A DNA stretch of 64,000 bases from Roseovarius mucosus DSM 17069 (GTDB lineage Bacteria; Pseudomonadota; Alphaproteobacteria; Rhodobacterales; Rhodobacteraceae). Location: positions 186,001-250,000 of the forward strand of contig NZ_KN293991.1 of assembly GCF_000768555.3 (NCBI RefSeq). The letters are read 5' to 3'. Below, in pieces: positions 9,124 through 18,743 of the stretch. A model generated the notes under the pieces. That model was not told the DNA's origin. It searched no databases and saw only the letters and a list, made by a program, of their open reading frames with translations. The position numbers were made by a program, and so were the translations under genes. Position 1 is the first letter of the stretch. Each line of letters starts with the position of its first letter.

Positions 9124-10074
9124 CTAAGACCCCGTATCTGACGCCCTGTTTGTTCTTCGGCGCATCACCGGTCCCATGACCAACGGGGTGACATACATCG
9201 GCACTTGATAGCAGCCGATGAAAAGCAGCAGGTCAGCGGCAGTGTCCACTGGCAGCGCCCCAAGGAATAGCGCGAGATTGCGATTCCCGGCAATGATGGC
9301 AAGCGGCGGTGCCGTCGCAGCCCGGCCAAACCGATCTACGGTGAGAAACACCACAAGTTGGGCCCCGAAATTCAGGCCAAAGACCAAAGCCAATGTGCGC
9401 AACAGGTCAGGACTTGCCGTCAGCAATGCCGGACCGACAGCCGACATTAACCCAACCACAACCACTGCCATGACCCCGGTAATCAGTCCCTCAACCGCCC
9501 TTTCCCCTTGAAGAGATTGAAGAAACCCCACGTGCCTGCGCAGGATCAGGCCAAGCAGCCCCGCAACGGCAATCACCCCAAGAAGCTTTGCCGCGGCGAT
9601 AGCCACCATTGCCGGGCCGCCAAACACCGGCATCACCCAGAACACCGGCAACACCGTCAATGGCAAGAGCATCGTGCCGATGATCAGCTGTCGCAAGGCA
9701 GGCGCGGGATCACCACCCACCATCAGCGTCAAGCCCGGACTGCCGGTCAACGGGGCGGCTGCCAGCACCAACACCACCCCGATCCCGAGAGTTGACGACA
9801 GCCCGCCCCCCATTCCTAGTGCGCCGATGGCCGCCATCGGCATGACGACCTGCATGATCAGGGTAATCGCGACATATCCGGGAACATCAGCCCAAGCTGG
9901 AAAAGCACGCAAGACGTCAACGCGCAAGGTGCTAAGAAATAGAAGAAAAACAATCATTGGAAAGATCAGAGGAGCCAGGCCTTTGGCCGCTTCGGGAACC
10001 AGAATTCCCACGACCAGCCCCAAAACGAGCATCAACCGCCCGTGTCGCGCCAACCCATGCAGCAGCGAGATCAA
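9124..10074 (-). CDS. SBF-like (bile acid:Na+ symporter superfamily) membrane permease
   Basis: 316 residues with about nine or ten hydrophobic segments and a ten-helix SBF-like pattern. The segment AAAPLTGSPGLTLMVGGDPA resembles the first crossover region, and AIIAGNRNLALFLGAL the second (compare GxRN in the family). The substrate is unknown. It is the last gene of the leftward dctP operon, overlapping the upstream MarR-like gene by 4 bp, so it probably handles the same substrate class as the TRAP transporter. Confidence 0.65.
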   Translation of the reverse strand: MISLLHGLARHGRLMLVLGLVVGILVPEAAKGLAPLIFPMIVFLLFLSTLRVDVLRAFPAWADVPGYVAITLIMQVVMPMAAIGALGMGGGLSSTLGIGVVLVLAAAPLTGSPGLTLMVGGDPAPALRQLIIGTMLLPLTVLPVFWVMPVFGGPAMVAIAAAKLLGVIAVAGLLGLILRRHVGFLQSLQGERAVEGLITGVMAVVVVGLMSAVGPALLTASPDLLRTLALVFGLNFGAQLVVFLTVDRFGRAATAPPLAIIAGNRNLALFLGALPVDTAADLLLFIGCYQVPMYVTPLVMGPVMRRRTNRASDTGS

Positions 10075-10598
10075 ATCGCTGCCGCCCCGCGCGCCGCCTG
10101 ATCATATCCGCCTGATAGCGCGCGCAGCAGCGCCGCCAACCGCGACAGTTCTGCCGGGTCCACGCCGATCTGTTGCACCGAGCGCACCAACAAGGCCTCA
10201 CGCACGCGACCATATTGCGCGCAATAGTCCTGCCCCGTTTCGGTAATGGCGATGGTTTTTTCCTTACCGTTACGGCCAGCCTTTACAAGGCCTTGTTTTT
10301 CAAGCTTTTTTACGGCGTAATTGACCAGATGCGTGTCCTCGATATTGAGCACGAGGCAGATATCGGCAAGGCTCTTGGCGCGTTCCCGATGATGCACGAG
10401 ATGCACGATCAAAACCTCCAGGGGCGTCAGTCCCGGCATCCCCGCAGCCGTCATGCAGCGGACCATCCAGCGTTGAAACGCATGGTTCGCCATCGTCAGG
10501 GCAAACTCCATCTCCGACAATTCCGGCAAACCTGAATTCGCCAGATGCGCCGATGAGACAACAGGCCCTAACGGGCGAGCATTGTCTGAGGTATCCAT
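10071..10598 (-). CDS. MarR-like winged-helix transcriptional regulator
   Basis: 175 residues. The winged-helix core runs from about 60 to 130: LTPLEVLIVHLVHHRERAKS, LADICLVLNIEDTHLVNYAVKKLEKQGLV (recognition helix) and AGRNGKEKTIAITETG (wing). It resembles the predicted MarR-type group COG3492. Its start overlaps the end of dctM by 31 bp and its stop overlaps the permease by 4 bp, so it is translated as part of the transporter operon and probably senses the imported compound. Confidence 0.75.
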   Translation of the reverse strand: MDTSDNARPLGPVVSSAHLANSGLPELSEMEFALTMANHAFQRWMVRCMTAAGMPGLTPLEVLIVHLVHHRERAKSLADICLVLNIEDTHLVNYAVKKLEKQGLVKAGRNGKEKTIAITETGQDYCAQYGRVREALLVRSVQQIGVDPAELSRLAALLRALSGGYDQAARGAAAI

Positions 10599-11872
10599 AG
10601 GGCGATCTCCGGAAAGAGTGTTAGTATGGCGGTGGCCAGCACCAAGAGCAGAAAGAACGGAAACGCATAGCGCGCAATCTCGAAAATGCTGCGCCCGGTG
10701 ATGGATTGCAGCACAAAGAGGTTGAACCCCACCGGCGGCGTGATCTGGCTCATTTCCACAACGAGGACGAGAAAAATGCCGAACCAGATCGGATCAATCC
10801 CCGCCGCCAAAACCATAGGAAGGATGACCGAAGTGGTTAGAACCACAATGGAAATGCCATCGAGGAACATGCCGAGAATGATGAAAAAGACCACCAGTGC
10901 CGCAAGGAGCAGATTGGCAGAATAGCCCTGTTCCCCGATCCATGCCGCGAGAGCGCGCGGTATGCCGGTATATCCCATTGCGACCGTGAGAAAGGCAGCC
11001 CCTGCAAGGATAAACGCAATCATGCAGGTGGTGATCGTCGCCCCGCGCAGCGCCTCCCACGCGCTCTGCCAATCCAGAGAGCCGCCCAAGGCCGACAGGA
11101 TCAGCGCGCCCAGAACGCCCACGACAGCCGCCTCTGTGGGTGATGCCAATCCAGCGTAGATCGAACCGATTACTGCGACAATCAACAGGACCGTCGGGCC
11201 CAGAAGCGCGATTGCCCTGAGTTTTTCGCCCCAAGACGTCGCAGGTTCGCGCTCCGGCATACGCTCTCGGTTCATCAGCGCCCAGATCATCGTATAGCCC
11301 GAGAAAAGCGCGGCCAGCAGAATGCCCGGCCCGATCCCGGCCAGAAAGAGCCGCGCAATGCTCTGCTCTGTAGCTGCCCCATAGACGATCAGGATGATCG
11401 ACGGCGGGATGAGAAAGCCGAACGTGCCCGATCCGGCCAGCGTGCCGATGATCATCCTGTCATCATAGCCGCGTTTCGTGAGTTCTGGCACCGACATTCG
11501 CCCAACGGTCGCTGTGGTTGCGGCAGATGATCCCGACACGGCTGCGAACAACGCGCAGCCAAAGATATTGGCGTGGAGCAACCGCCCCGGCAAGCGTCCG
11601 GTCAGCGGGGCCAGGCCCGAAAACATATCCGATGAAAGACGCGAACGGAACAGGACTTCTCCCATCCATATGAACATCGGCAGAGCCGTCAGATCCCAGA
11701 TGTTCAGCGCGCCCCAGACCTTTGTGCCAAAGACCAGTTCGGCGGGCGCCGAACTGGCCAGCACCATCGCCACCAGCCCCACGGCAATCAGCCCGAACCC
11801 GACCCAGAGGCCAAGCGCCAAGACGCCAAAGAGCACCATCACAAGCAGCAGAGAGAGGATTTCAATGCCCAT
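10568..11872 (-). CDS. dctM: TRAP transporter large permease subunit DctM
   Basis: 434 residues, about 12 hydrophobic segments, typical DctM length. Characteristic stretches include LPMFIWMGEVLFRS, GFLIPPSIILIVYG and the paired GMFLDGISIVVLTTSVILP and EMSQITPPVGFNLFVLQ. With DctQ it forms the Na+-coupled permease that receives ligand from DctP. It overlaps dctQ by 11 bp and the downstream MarR-like gene by 31 bp. Confidence 0.93.
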   Translation of the reverse strand: MGIEILSLLLVMVLFGVLALGLWVGFGLIAVGLVAMVLASSAPAELVFGTKVWGALNIWDLTALPMFIWMGEVLFRSRLSSDMFSGLAPLTGRLPGRLLHANIFGCALFAAVSGSSAATTATVGRMSVPELTKRGYDDRMIIGTLAGSGTFGFLIPPSIILIVYGAATEQSIARLFLAGIGPGILLAALFSGYTMIWALMNRERMPEREPATSWGEKLRAIALLGPTVLLIVAVIGSIYAGLASPTEAAVVGVLGALILSALGGSLDWQSAWEALRGATITTCMIAFILAGAAFLTVAMGYTGIPRALAAWIGEQGYSANLLLAALVVFFIILGMFLDGISIVVLTTSVILPMVLAAGIDPIWFGIFLVLVVEMSQITPPVGFNLFVLQSITGRSIFEIARYAFPFFLLLVLATAILTLFPEIALWIPQTMLAR

Positions 11873-12422
11873 CCTGAATGCCCTTTCCGTCTTCGGCCCG
11901 TTGAAAGGCGGGGCTTGATCCGCTCAGCAGCACGATCAACTCATCAAGAAGCGCAATCCAGAACAGCATCAACCCAAGCACCATCACCGCCTGTGGGATC
12001 CAGAGCGGGAACTTCGCCATGCCAAAGGAAACCGCGTTGAACGCCCAGGAATCCCAGGCCTGAACCCCGGCGCTGTAGAGTGCAAAGCCACAGAGACCGA
12101 GCGCCAGAAGAAGTGCCACCACTGAGAGCAGGCGTGCAAATGGTGCCGGGACCGAATGGATCAAGAGCGTGACCCGTACATGCCCCCCGGCCCGCAGCGT
12201 GCCCGCAAGGGCAAGAAAAACCGCGCCGACAAACAGAAACCCGCCCAGCTCCGACAAAGAGGTGATGGCGATGCCCACCGGCTCTTGACCGAGGGCGAGC
12301 AAGGTTTTGTCGATCACCCTCCCCAGCACCTGAACCAAAACCAGTCCGGCAATTGTGACGAGCGCGAGGGCGGCCAGAGCAAACCCCGCTGCATAGAGAC
12401 GATCAAGCAGCCCGCGCAGCAT
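11862..12422 (-). CDS. dctQ: TRAP transporter small permease subunit DctQ
   Basis: 186 residues with four predicted membrane helices and the family-like ITSLSELGGFLFVGAVFLALAGTLR stretch, including the conserved E-x-x-x-F/Y segment. DctQ is the small membrane component pairing with DctM. It lies between dctP (61-bp gap containing a strong hairpin) and dctM (overlap). Confidence 0.88.
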   Translation of the reverse strand: MLRGLLDRLYAAGFALAALALVTIAGLVLVQVLGRVIDKTLLALGQEPVGIAITSLSELGGFLFVGAVFLALAGTLRAGGHVRVTLLIHSVPAPFARLLSVVALLLALGLCGFALYSAGVQAWDSWAFNAVSFGMAKFPLWIPQAVMVLGLMLFWIALLDELIVLLSGSSPAFQRAEDGKGIQDGH

Positions 12423-12450
12423 CCGCAGTCTCCCATTGTGTCAGAAGATT

Positions 12451-12476
12451 GCGGCGCGGGTCAGCACCCGCGCCGC
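12451..12476 (-). promoter_or_regulatory. Intercistronic hairpin between dctP and dctQ
   Basis: A perfect 11-bp stem, GCGGCGCGGGT pairing with ACCCGCGCCGC around the loop CAGC, lies in the 61-bp gap. There is no T-run, so it is more likely an mRNA 3'-end stabiliser or partial processing signal that lets the binding protein dctP be made in excess over the permease than a full terminator. Confidence 0.6.
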
Positions 12477-12483
12477 CTTGGGG

Positions 12484-13458
12484 TCAGCGCGCGGTGTAGG
12501 CCGACAGGATTGCGGCCCCAACATCGCCGGCGCTGGCACGCCACTCACCGGCCATCGTCTCGCCGATCTCGCGCAGACCGCGCGCAAGCTCTTCGGACGG
12601 GGCTGAGACCTGCATGCCGTTTTCCTTTAGGATCGCGATCTTTTCCTCGGTTTCCGCCATCGACATTTGCCAGCCGCGCGCCTCGGCCATGGCAGAGGCT
12701 TCGAACAGCGCCTGTTGCTGCGCCTCGCTCAGCGCCTCAAAAGCGCTCGTGTTCACGAAAACCATGTTCTTGGGTAGCCAAGCTTGCGTGTCGATGTAGT
12801 GGCTCACGAAATCCCAGGCCTGCGAGGATACGCCCGTCGAGGGCGAAGTGATCATCGCGGCAACGCGCGAGGTCGAAAAGGCGGTCGGAATATCGCCCGC
12901 CTCAACCGTCGTGGGCACTGCGCCCATCAGCTGCGCCAGACGCTCGGTCGCGGTGTTGTAGGCGCGAAAACTGACGCCTTTCATCTGGTCGAGCGAGGTC
13001 ACTTCCTCAGTCAGGTAGAGGCTCTGGCCCGGCCATGGCACAGCGAAAAGCAGGGTCAGACCCTGCTCCGCCAAGCGCGCCGTCACCTCGTCGCGCGAGG
13101 CGTCCCAGAGTTTCTTGGCATCGTCGTAACTGGCCGCCAAGAACGGCACCGAGTCGACGCCAAACACGGCATCCTCATTCGCCAGTTGCGACATGAGGAT
13201 CTCCCCGATGGGCGCCAGACCCCGGCGCACAGAGTCGCGAATTTCGGGGTGGGCATAGAGCGAACCCGCCGAATGTACGGTGATGTTCAATTCACCATTG
13301 GTCGCGGTTGCGACATCCTTGGCAAACTCCATGATGTTCTGGGTGTGAAAAACCGAGTCGCCGTAGGGCGTGGGCATATCCCAAGTCGTCTGCGCCTGCG
13401 CGGCCCCAAAGCTGAGGGCAAACGCCCCTGAGAGGGCAAGTGTGGTGAGGTGTTTCAT
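12484..13458 (-). CDS. dctP: TRAP transporter substrate-binding protein DctP
   Basis: 324 residues. A Sec signal peptide (MKHLTTLALSGAFALSFGAAQA, cleavage near 22-23) is followed by a DctP fold (TWDMPTPYGDSVFHTQNIMEFAKDV, then VSFRAYNTATERLAQLMGAVPTTVE containing the conserved ligand-carboxylate Arg region). It binds an organic acid in the periplasm for the DctQM permease. The divergent partner is the oxoprolinase-like enzyme, so a cyclic amide or amino-acid-derived carboxylate is a reasonable guess. It shares a divergent promoter with a large palindrome. Confidence 0.9.
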   Translation of the reverse strand: MKHLTTLALSGAFALSFGAAQAQTTWDMPTPYGDSVFHTQNIMEFAKDVATATNGELNITVHSAGSLYAHPEIRDSVRRGLAPIGEILMSQLANEDAVFGVDSVPFLAASYDDAKKLWDASRDEVTARLAEQGLTLLFAVPWPGQSLYLTEEVTSLDQMKGVSFRAYNTATERLAQLMGAVPTTVEAGDIPTAFSTSRVAAMITSPSTGVSSQAWDFVSHYIDTQAWLPKNMVFVNTSAFEALSEAQQQALFEASAMAEARGWQMSMAETEEKIAILKENGMQVSAPSEELARGLREIGETMAGEWRASAGDVGAAILSAYTAR

Positions 13459-13518
13459 TGTCGTCTCCCTGATTTAGCGATGTGACCGGTTGTTGCCCCG
13501 GTTCAAGGAAAGCTTGAC

Positions 13519-13556
13519 GGATCATTTATAATTTGTCAACAAAATGTAAATGATCC
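13519..13556. promoter_or_regulatory. Large palindromic operator between dctP and the oxoprolinase gene
   Basis: Perfect 10-bp arms GGATCATTTA (13519-13528) and TAAATGATCC (13547-13556) enclose an 18-bp centre that itself contains TTTGT-CA-ACAAA (13533-13544). The whole 38 bp is an imperfect dyad in the shared promoter of divergent genes. The core TTGTCAACAA resembles operators of GntR/FCD-type regulators (inference). Confidence 0.7.
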
Positions 13557-13574
13557 GAAATGGGGATGAGCGAT

Positions 13575-16500
13575 ATGAAAAAGGTCTGGGATTTCTGGAT
13601 TGACCGCGGTGGCACCTTTACCGATGTGATCGGGCGCAGCCCCGAGGGCGCGATCGAACCGCTCAAGCTCTTGTCCGAGAATCCTGAGGCTTATGAGGAT
13701 GCGGCCATCGAGGGCATCCGCCGTCTTCTCGGCGGTAGCATCGACGCGGCGCGCATCGGAACGGTTCGTATGGGCACAACCGTTGCCACCAACGCCCTGT
13801 TGGAGCGCAAGGGCGACGCCACGGTTCTCTTGATCACGCGCGGCTTTCGTGACGCGCTGCGCATCGCCTATCAGGCACGGTCAGATATTTTCGCCAAGGA
13901 GATTTTGCTCCCCGAACAGCTTTACTCCCGAGTGATCGAGGTGCCCGAGCGCCTGCGCGCCGATGGCACTGTCGAGAGCCCGCTCGACCTGAGCGCCGTC
14001 GCCGACGGTCTGGCCGAGGCCCGCAGCGCCGGGATTGATGCCGCCGCCATCGTGCTGATGCACGCCTGGAAAAACCCCGCGCACGAACTGGCCCTGGCTG
14101 ATGCGGTGCGCGATGCGGGATTCGCGCAAGTGTCGGTCAGCCACGAGGTCTCGCCGCTGATCAAGTTGGTGGGCCGGGGCGATACGACCGTTGTCGATGC
14201 CTATCTGTCACCCATCCTGCGCCGTTATGTGGCGCGGGTGGCCGCAGCACTTGGCGCAACCCCGCCGGGTCAGCCGGGCCCCACGCTGCAATTCATGATG
14301 TCCTCGGGCGGCCTTACCGCGGCCGAGCGCTTTCAGGGCAAGGATGCAATTCTCTCTGGCCCTGCCGGGGGCGTCGTCGGCATGGCGCAGACCGCCGCGA
14401 TTGCCGGGTTTGACAAGGTCATCGGGTTTGACATGGGCGGCACCTCGACCGATGTGGCGCATTACGCGGGTGAGTATGAGCGCGCCTTTGACACCGAGGT
14501 CGCGGGCGTGCGTATCCGTGCGCCGATGATGCGGGTGCATACGGTGGCGGCGGGCGGCGGCTCGATCCTCCATGCCGAACCGGGGCGGTTTCGTGTTGGG
14601 CCTGACAGCGCCGGGGCATATCCCGGCCCTGCCTGCTATCGCAATGGCGGGCCGTTGACCGTGACCGACGCTAACGTCATGCTGGGCAAGCTCAACCCTG
14701 AATTCTTCCCGCCGATCTTTGGCCCCGGACAGGATCAACCGCTGGATCGCGATACGGTATCGGCACGCTTTGTCGAGATCGCCACAGAGGCGGGCGACGG
14801 CAAATCACCCGAGGAGGTGGCCGAAGGTTTCGTGCGCATCGCCGTGGAAAACATGGCCAACGCGGTCAAGAAAATCTCGGTGCAACGCGGCTATGACGTG
14901 ACCCGCTATCTCTTGAATTCCTTCGGTGGCGCAGGGGGTCAGCATGCCTGCCTCGTGGCCGATGCTCTGGGCATGGAAAAGGTTCTGATCCATCCGCTTT
15001 CCGGCCTTCTGTCGGCCTATGGCATCGGTCTGGCGCGCGTCAGCGCGTCGCGGCAACAAATGGTGGTGGAGCCATTGGAGGACGGCAGCGATAGCCTCAT
15101 CACCTCCGTGCTTGATGACCTGAGCGCGCAGGTCATGCAGGAAATGCAGGCCCAGGGCGTGACCGGGGCCGAAATCCGTCCGCGTCTCTATCTGCGCTAT
15201 GACGGCACCGATACAGCCCTGCCCGTGGCCTACGACACCCCGGCGCAGGCACGCGCGGAATTCGAGGCGGCGCATCTGGCGCAGTTCGGTTTTACCACGC
15301 CAGACAAACGCGTCATCATCGACAGCGCCGAGGTTGAGGCAACCGATACCGCCGCGCCCGAAGCCCCAGAGAGCGAGGCCAGTCGCCATGCCTCCGAGGC
15401 GCAGACGGACACACGCACGAAGCTTTTTTGCAACGGCGAATGGGCCCCTGCGGGCGTATTCCGCCGTGCGGCTCTCGCCCCCGGCAACAGCGTCACCGGC
15501 CCTGCGTTGATCATCGAGGATAATCAGACCATTGTGGTCGAGCCCGGTTGGCGGGCCGAGATCACGGCCCATGACCATGTGCTCTTGTCACGCCACGAAC
15601 GGATGGCGCGCGATATGGCCATTGGTACGACCGAGGCTGACCCGATCCTGCTTGAAGTGTTTAACAACCTCTTCATGTCGATCGCCGAGCAGATGGGCGT
15701 AACCCTGCAAAACACCGCTCAATCGGTCAACATCAAGGAGCGCCTCGATTTCTCCTGTGCGGTTTTTGACGCCACCGGCGCGCTTGTGGCCAATGCCCCG
15801 CATATGCCGGTGCACCTTGGCTCTATGGATCGTAGCGTCGAGACGATCATTCGTCTCAATGAGGGGGATATTCACCCCGGTGACGTCTTCGCGCTGAATG
15901 CGCCCTATAACGGTGGCACGCATCTACCCGACATCACCGTCGTCACGCCGGTCTTTGATGAGGGCGGTCAAACCATTCTCTTCTGGGTGGCTTCGCGCGG
16001 GCATCATGCGGATGTGGGCGGCACAGCTCCGGGCTCGATGACCCCACTTGCCACCACGGTGGACGAAGAAGGCGTGCTGATCGACAATTTCCGTCTGGTG
16101 GAACAGGGCCAATTCCGCGAGGACGCATTGCGCAAGATTCTCGGTGACCACCCCTACCCCTGCCGCAACATCGACATGAATGTGGCCGACCTCAAGGCGC
16201 AGATCGCCGCCAATGCGCGGGGCATCAACGAGCTGCGCAAGATGGTCGTGAATTTCGGCCTCGACGTGGTGCAGGCCTATATGGGGCACGTTCAGGACAA
16301 CGCCGCCGAAGCGGTGGCGCGAGTGCTGGAGAAGCTTTCGGATGGCGACTACGCCTATGAGACCGATACTGGTCAGGTGATCCGGGTCAAGATTACCGTG
16401 GACCGTGCCGCTCGTGAGGCAACGGTGGATTTCACCGGCACATCCGAGGCGCGGAAAAACAACTTCAACGCGCCAGAACCCGTGACGCGCGCTGCTGTGC

Positions 16501-17180
16501 TCTACGTGTTTCGGGTGATGGTCGAGGCACCAATCCCGATGAACGCGGGCTGCCTGCGCCCCATTCGGATCATCGTGCCTGAAGGGTCCATGCTCTCGCC
16601 GCGCTACCCGGCGGCGGTGGTGGCGGGCAATGTGGAAACCTCGCAGCATGTCACCAACGCGCTCTTTGGGGCGATGGGGGCCATGGCCAACAGTCAAGGC
16701 ACGATGAACAATCTGACCTTCGGCAATGACGAATTCCAGTATTACGAAACCATCTGCTCTGGCTCGCCTGCAGGTCAGTTCAACGATGGGCGGCAGTTTT
16801 CCGGCACATCGGGCGTGCATGTGCATATGACCAACTCGCGCCTGACTGATCCGGAAATCCTCGAACTTCGCTTCCCGGTGTTGCTAGAGAATTTCGCCTT
16901 GCGTCCCAGGTCGGGCGGCAAAGGAGCCGCAAACGCCGGGGATGGCACGATCCGCACCTTGCGGTTCCTCACCCGGATGGATTGCGCGATCCTGTCGTCG
17001 CATCGCAACCGCCCGCCGCAGGGCGGCGCAGGCGGCGGCGCGGGTGAGGCGGGCCGAACTGAAGTGCGTCGCCTTTCAGGCGCTGTCGAGGTGCTGAACG
17101 CCTGCGACCAGACAGTGCTGGAGGCAGGCGAAGCCGTGACCGTGATCACACCGACGGCAGGGGGATTTGGCCGGGCATAA
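13575..17180 (+). CDS. Fused hydantoinase/5-oxoprolinase (HyuA-HyuB), ATP-dependent
   Basis: 1201 residues from the ATG at 13575, chosen because GGGGA lies 8 bases upstream; ATGs at 13560 and 13566 lack this. The first half is HyuA-like ([15 protein letters not shown] at the N-terminus, [31 protein letters not shown]: actin-like ATPase motifs). The second half, from about residue 695 ([17 protein letters not shown]), is HyuB-like with [34 protein letters not shown] and NAGCLRPI. Single-chain fusions of this length are typical of 5-oxoprolinase, which opens 5-oxoproline to glutamate with ATP; N-methylhydantoinase is the main alternative. It is divergent from the TRAP operon. Confidence 0.88.
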   Translation: MKKVWDFWIDRGGTFTDVIGRSPEGAIEPLKLLSENPEAYEDAAIEGIRRLLGGSIDAARIGTVRMGTTVATNALLERKGDATVLLITRGFRDALRIAYQARSDIFAKEILLPEQLYSRVIEVPERLRADGTVESPLDLSAVADGLAEARSAGIDAAAIVLMHAWKNPAHELALADAVRDAGFAQVSVSHEVSPLIKLVGRGDTTVVDAYLSPILRRYVARVAAALGATPPGQPGPTLQFMMSSGGLTAAERFQGKDAILSGPAGGVVGMAQTAAIAGFDKVIGFDMGGTSTDVAHYAGEYERAFDTEVAGVRIRAPMMRVHTVAAGGGSILHAEPGRFRVGPDSAGAYPGPACYRNGGPLTVTDANVMLGKLNPEFFPPIFGPGQDQPLDRDTVSARFVEIATEAGDGKSPEEVAEGFVRIAVENMANAVKKISVQRGYDVTRYLLNSFGGAGGQHACLVADALGMEKVLIHPLSGLLSAYGIGLARVSASRQQMVVEPLEDGSDSLITSVLDDLSAQVMQEMQAQGVTGAEIRPRLYLRYDGTDTALPVAYDTPAQARAEFEAAHLAQFGFTTPDKRVIIDSAEVEATDTAAPEAPESEASRHASEAQTDTRTKLFCNGEWAPAGVFRRAALAPGNSVTGPALIIEDNQTIVVEPGWRAEITAHDHVLLSRHERMARDMAIGTTEADPILLEVFNNLFMSIAEQMGVTLQNTAQSVNIKERLDFSCAVFDATGALVANAPHMPVHLGSMDRSVETIIRLNEGDIHPGDVFALNAPYNGGTHLPDITVVTPVFDEGGQTILFWVASRGHHADVGGTAPGSMTPLATTVDEEGVLIDNFRLVEQGQFREDALRKILGDHPYPCRNIDMNVADLKAQIAANARGINELRKMVVNFGLDVVQAYMGHVQDNAAEAVARVLEKLSDGDYAYETDTGQVIRVKITVDRAAREATVDFTGTSEARKNNFNAPEPVTRAAVLYVFRVMVEAPIPMNAGCLRPIRIIVPEGSMLSPRYPAAVVAGNVETSQHVTNALFGAMGAMANSQGTMNNLTFGNDEFQYYETICSGSPAGQFNDGRQFSGTSGVHVHMTNSRLTDPEILELRFPVLLENFALRPRSGGKGAANAGDGTIRTLRFLTRMDCAILSSHRNRPPQGGAGGGAGEAGRTEVRRLSGAVEVLNACDQTVLEAGEAVTVITPTAGGFGRA

Positions 17181-17192
17181 CCCCGGCCATTC

Positions 17193-17924
17193 TCAAATCT
17201 CGGGGTTTGGCAGGCTCTCGAACGCGCGCTTGAGGGCGTCCCCCCATCCATCCGAGATCGTGCTGAAATAAGGATCATCCGCCTCGATGCGGTGCACTGG
17301 GTGTAATCGCATGCTGTCCGCCTCGTATATGCACATATCGAGCGGCAAGCCGACCGACAGATTGGCCTTGATGGTCGAGTCAAAGCTGACAAGCAACAGT
17401 TTCATCGCATCGGCAAAGCTCATGCCGGGTTCATAGGCGCGCACTAGTATGGGACGGCCATATTTGGTCTCGCCGATCTGAAAAAAGGGCGTTTCGCGGC
17501 TGGCTTCGATAAAGTTACCTTCGGGGTAGATCAAAAACAGGCGCGGTGGACCGCCCTTGATCTGCCCGCCAAGGATCATCGTGGCGTTGAATGTGCTGTC
17601 GGCGCGTTGTCCGGTGCTCGCGTGGGTTTCGATCACATCGCGCAGCGTGCCTGCGACGAGACGTGCGGCCTGAAACATCGATGGCACCGACAGGATGGTC
17701 GGGTCGCGTTCGTCATGTGCTTTGGTCCGCTCTTCGAGCAGGCTGATAACGGCCTGTGTCGTTGCCAGATTTCCCGCTGTCAACAGCACCATCGCGCGCT
17801 CGCCGGGCAATTGCCAGGTGTGCAGCTTGCGAAAGGTCGAGATATTATCGAGCCCCGCATTGGTACGAGTGTCGGACATGAAGACGATGCCGCGATCAAG
17901 GCATAAGCCCACGCAATAGGTCAC
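17193..17924 (-). CDS. Anbu, bacterial proteasome-related peptidase
   Basis: 243 residues. The N-terminus MTYCVGLCLDRGIVFMSDTR gives a Thr at position 2 as the N-terminal nucleophile and the Asp of the proteasome-type triad. FNATMILGGQIKGGPPRLFLIYPEGNFIEA fits the beta-subunit fold (COG3484). Anbu assembles into open helical rings in the cytoplasm and its substrate is unknown. It is the last gene of the leftward cluster ATP-grasp / alpha-E / transglutaminase / Anbu, the arrangement by which the family was first noticed. It starts 15 bp after the transglutaminase stop. Confidence 0.88.
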   Translation of the reverse strand: MTYCVGLCLDRGIVFMSDTRTNAGLDNISTFRKLHTWQLPGERAMVLLTAGNLATTQAVISLLEERTKAHDERDPTILSVPSMFQAARLVAGTLRDVIETHASTGQRADSTFNATMILGGQIKGGPPRLFLIYPEGNFIEASRETPFFQIGETKYGRPILVRAYEPGMSFADAMKLLLVSFDSTIKANLSVGLPLDMCIYEADSMRLHPVHRIEADDPYFSTISDGWGDALKRAFESLPNPEI

Positions 17925-17939
17925 GTCTGAAACCCTCTG

Positions 17940-18740
17940 TCACTGTTGCTGCGTCACGTGCAGCGTCACATCCATGTTCTCGGCTGCCGTCCCGTAGCGA
18001 TGCCCGGAAATCGGCGCGGCTTCGGTATAGTCCAGCCCGGTCGCAACCCGCACATAGCGCGTATCGGGCGAAATGGCGTTCGATACATCGAATCCAACCC
18101 AACCCAGACCCTCGACATGGGCCTCTGCCCAAGCATGTGTCGCGCTCTGCTCGTCCTGTCCGTCCATACGCAGATAACCCGAAACATACCGCGCCGGAAG
18201 ACCCATTGCACGTGCGCAGGCAATGAAGACATGCGCATGATCCTGACAGACGCCGTGACCGGCAGCCAGCGCATCTTCTGCCGTCCAGGCTATCTCCGAC
18301 TTGCCGGTTTCATAAGCGATGGCGGCATGCACCCGTGTTGAGAGATCATGAAGCCGGGCAAGATTCCCATCGCCCTCGACACTGCGCAGGATCTCGCGAC
18401 AGCCCTTGCCGGCGCGAGTATGATCTGTCGGGCGTTGGAACAGCCATAGCGGTGCCATGCCCTCATGCGGACCGACAATTCCGGCCGTATCGGTCATCTC
18501 TACAACGCCCTCGGAGCGGATGATCAATTCGGTCACATCGGGGTCGAAGCTGAACATCACGACGTGATTGCGGTGATGGTCGGTGAATTCGGCCTGCTGC
18601 GTGGCGCCCTCTACCGTGACCGACCAACTGATTAGCCGCTGCCCGCGCGTCGGCTTGGGATAGAGCCGGAGTTGCTGCACGCCATATGGGACTGGCGCGG
18701 AATAGGTGTAATGGGTGAGGTGCTTTATGGCGAGGTGCAT
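17940..18740 (-). CDS. Transglutaminase-like cysteine protease family protein (Anbu cluster)
   Basis: 266 residues. It has an N-terminal beta domain (HLTHYTYSAPVPYGVQQLRLYPKP, the bacterial transglutaminase N-domain) and a transglutaminase core with a complete triad: Cys in GHGVCQDHAHVFI, His in ATHAWAEAHV, Asp in GFDVSNA. No signal peptide, so cytoplasmic. It lies 3 bp from the alpha-E gene and 15 bp from Anbu, so it belongs to this peptide ligase/protease set. The physiological substrate is not known. Confidence 0.88.
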   Translation of the reverse strand: MHLAIKHLTHYTYSAPVPYGVQQLRLYPKPTRGQRLISWSVTVEGATQQAEFTDHHRNHVVMFSFDPDVTELIIRSEGVVEMTDTAGIVGPHEGMAPLWLFQRPTDHTRAGKGCREILRSVEGDGNLARLHDLSTRVHAAIAYETGKSEIAWTAEDALAAGHGVCQDHAHVFIACARAMGLPARYVSGYLRMDGQDEQSATHAWAEAHVEGLGWVGFDVSNAISPDTRYVRVATGLDYTEAAPISGHRYGTAAENMDVTLHVTQQQ

Positions 18741-18743
18741 GAG

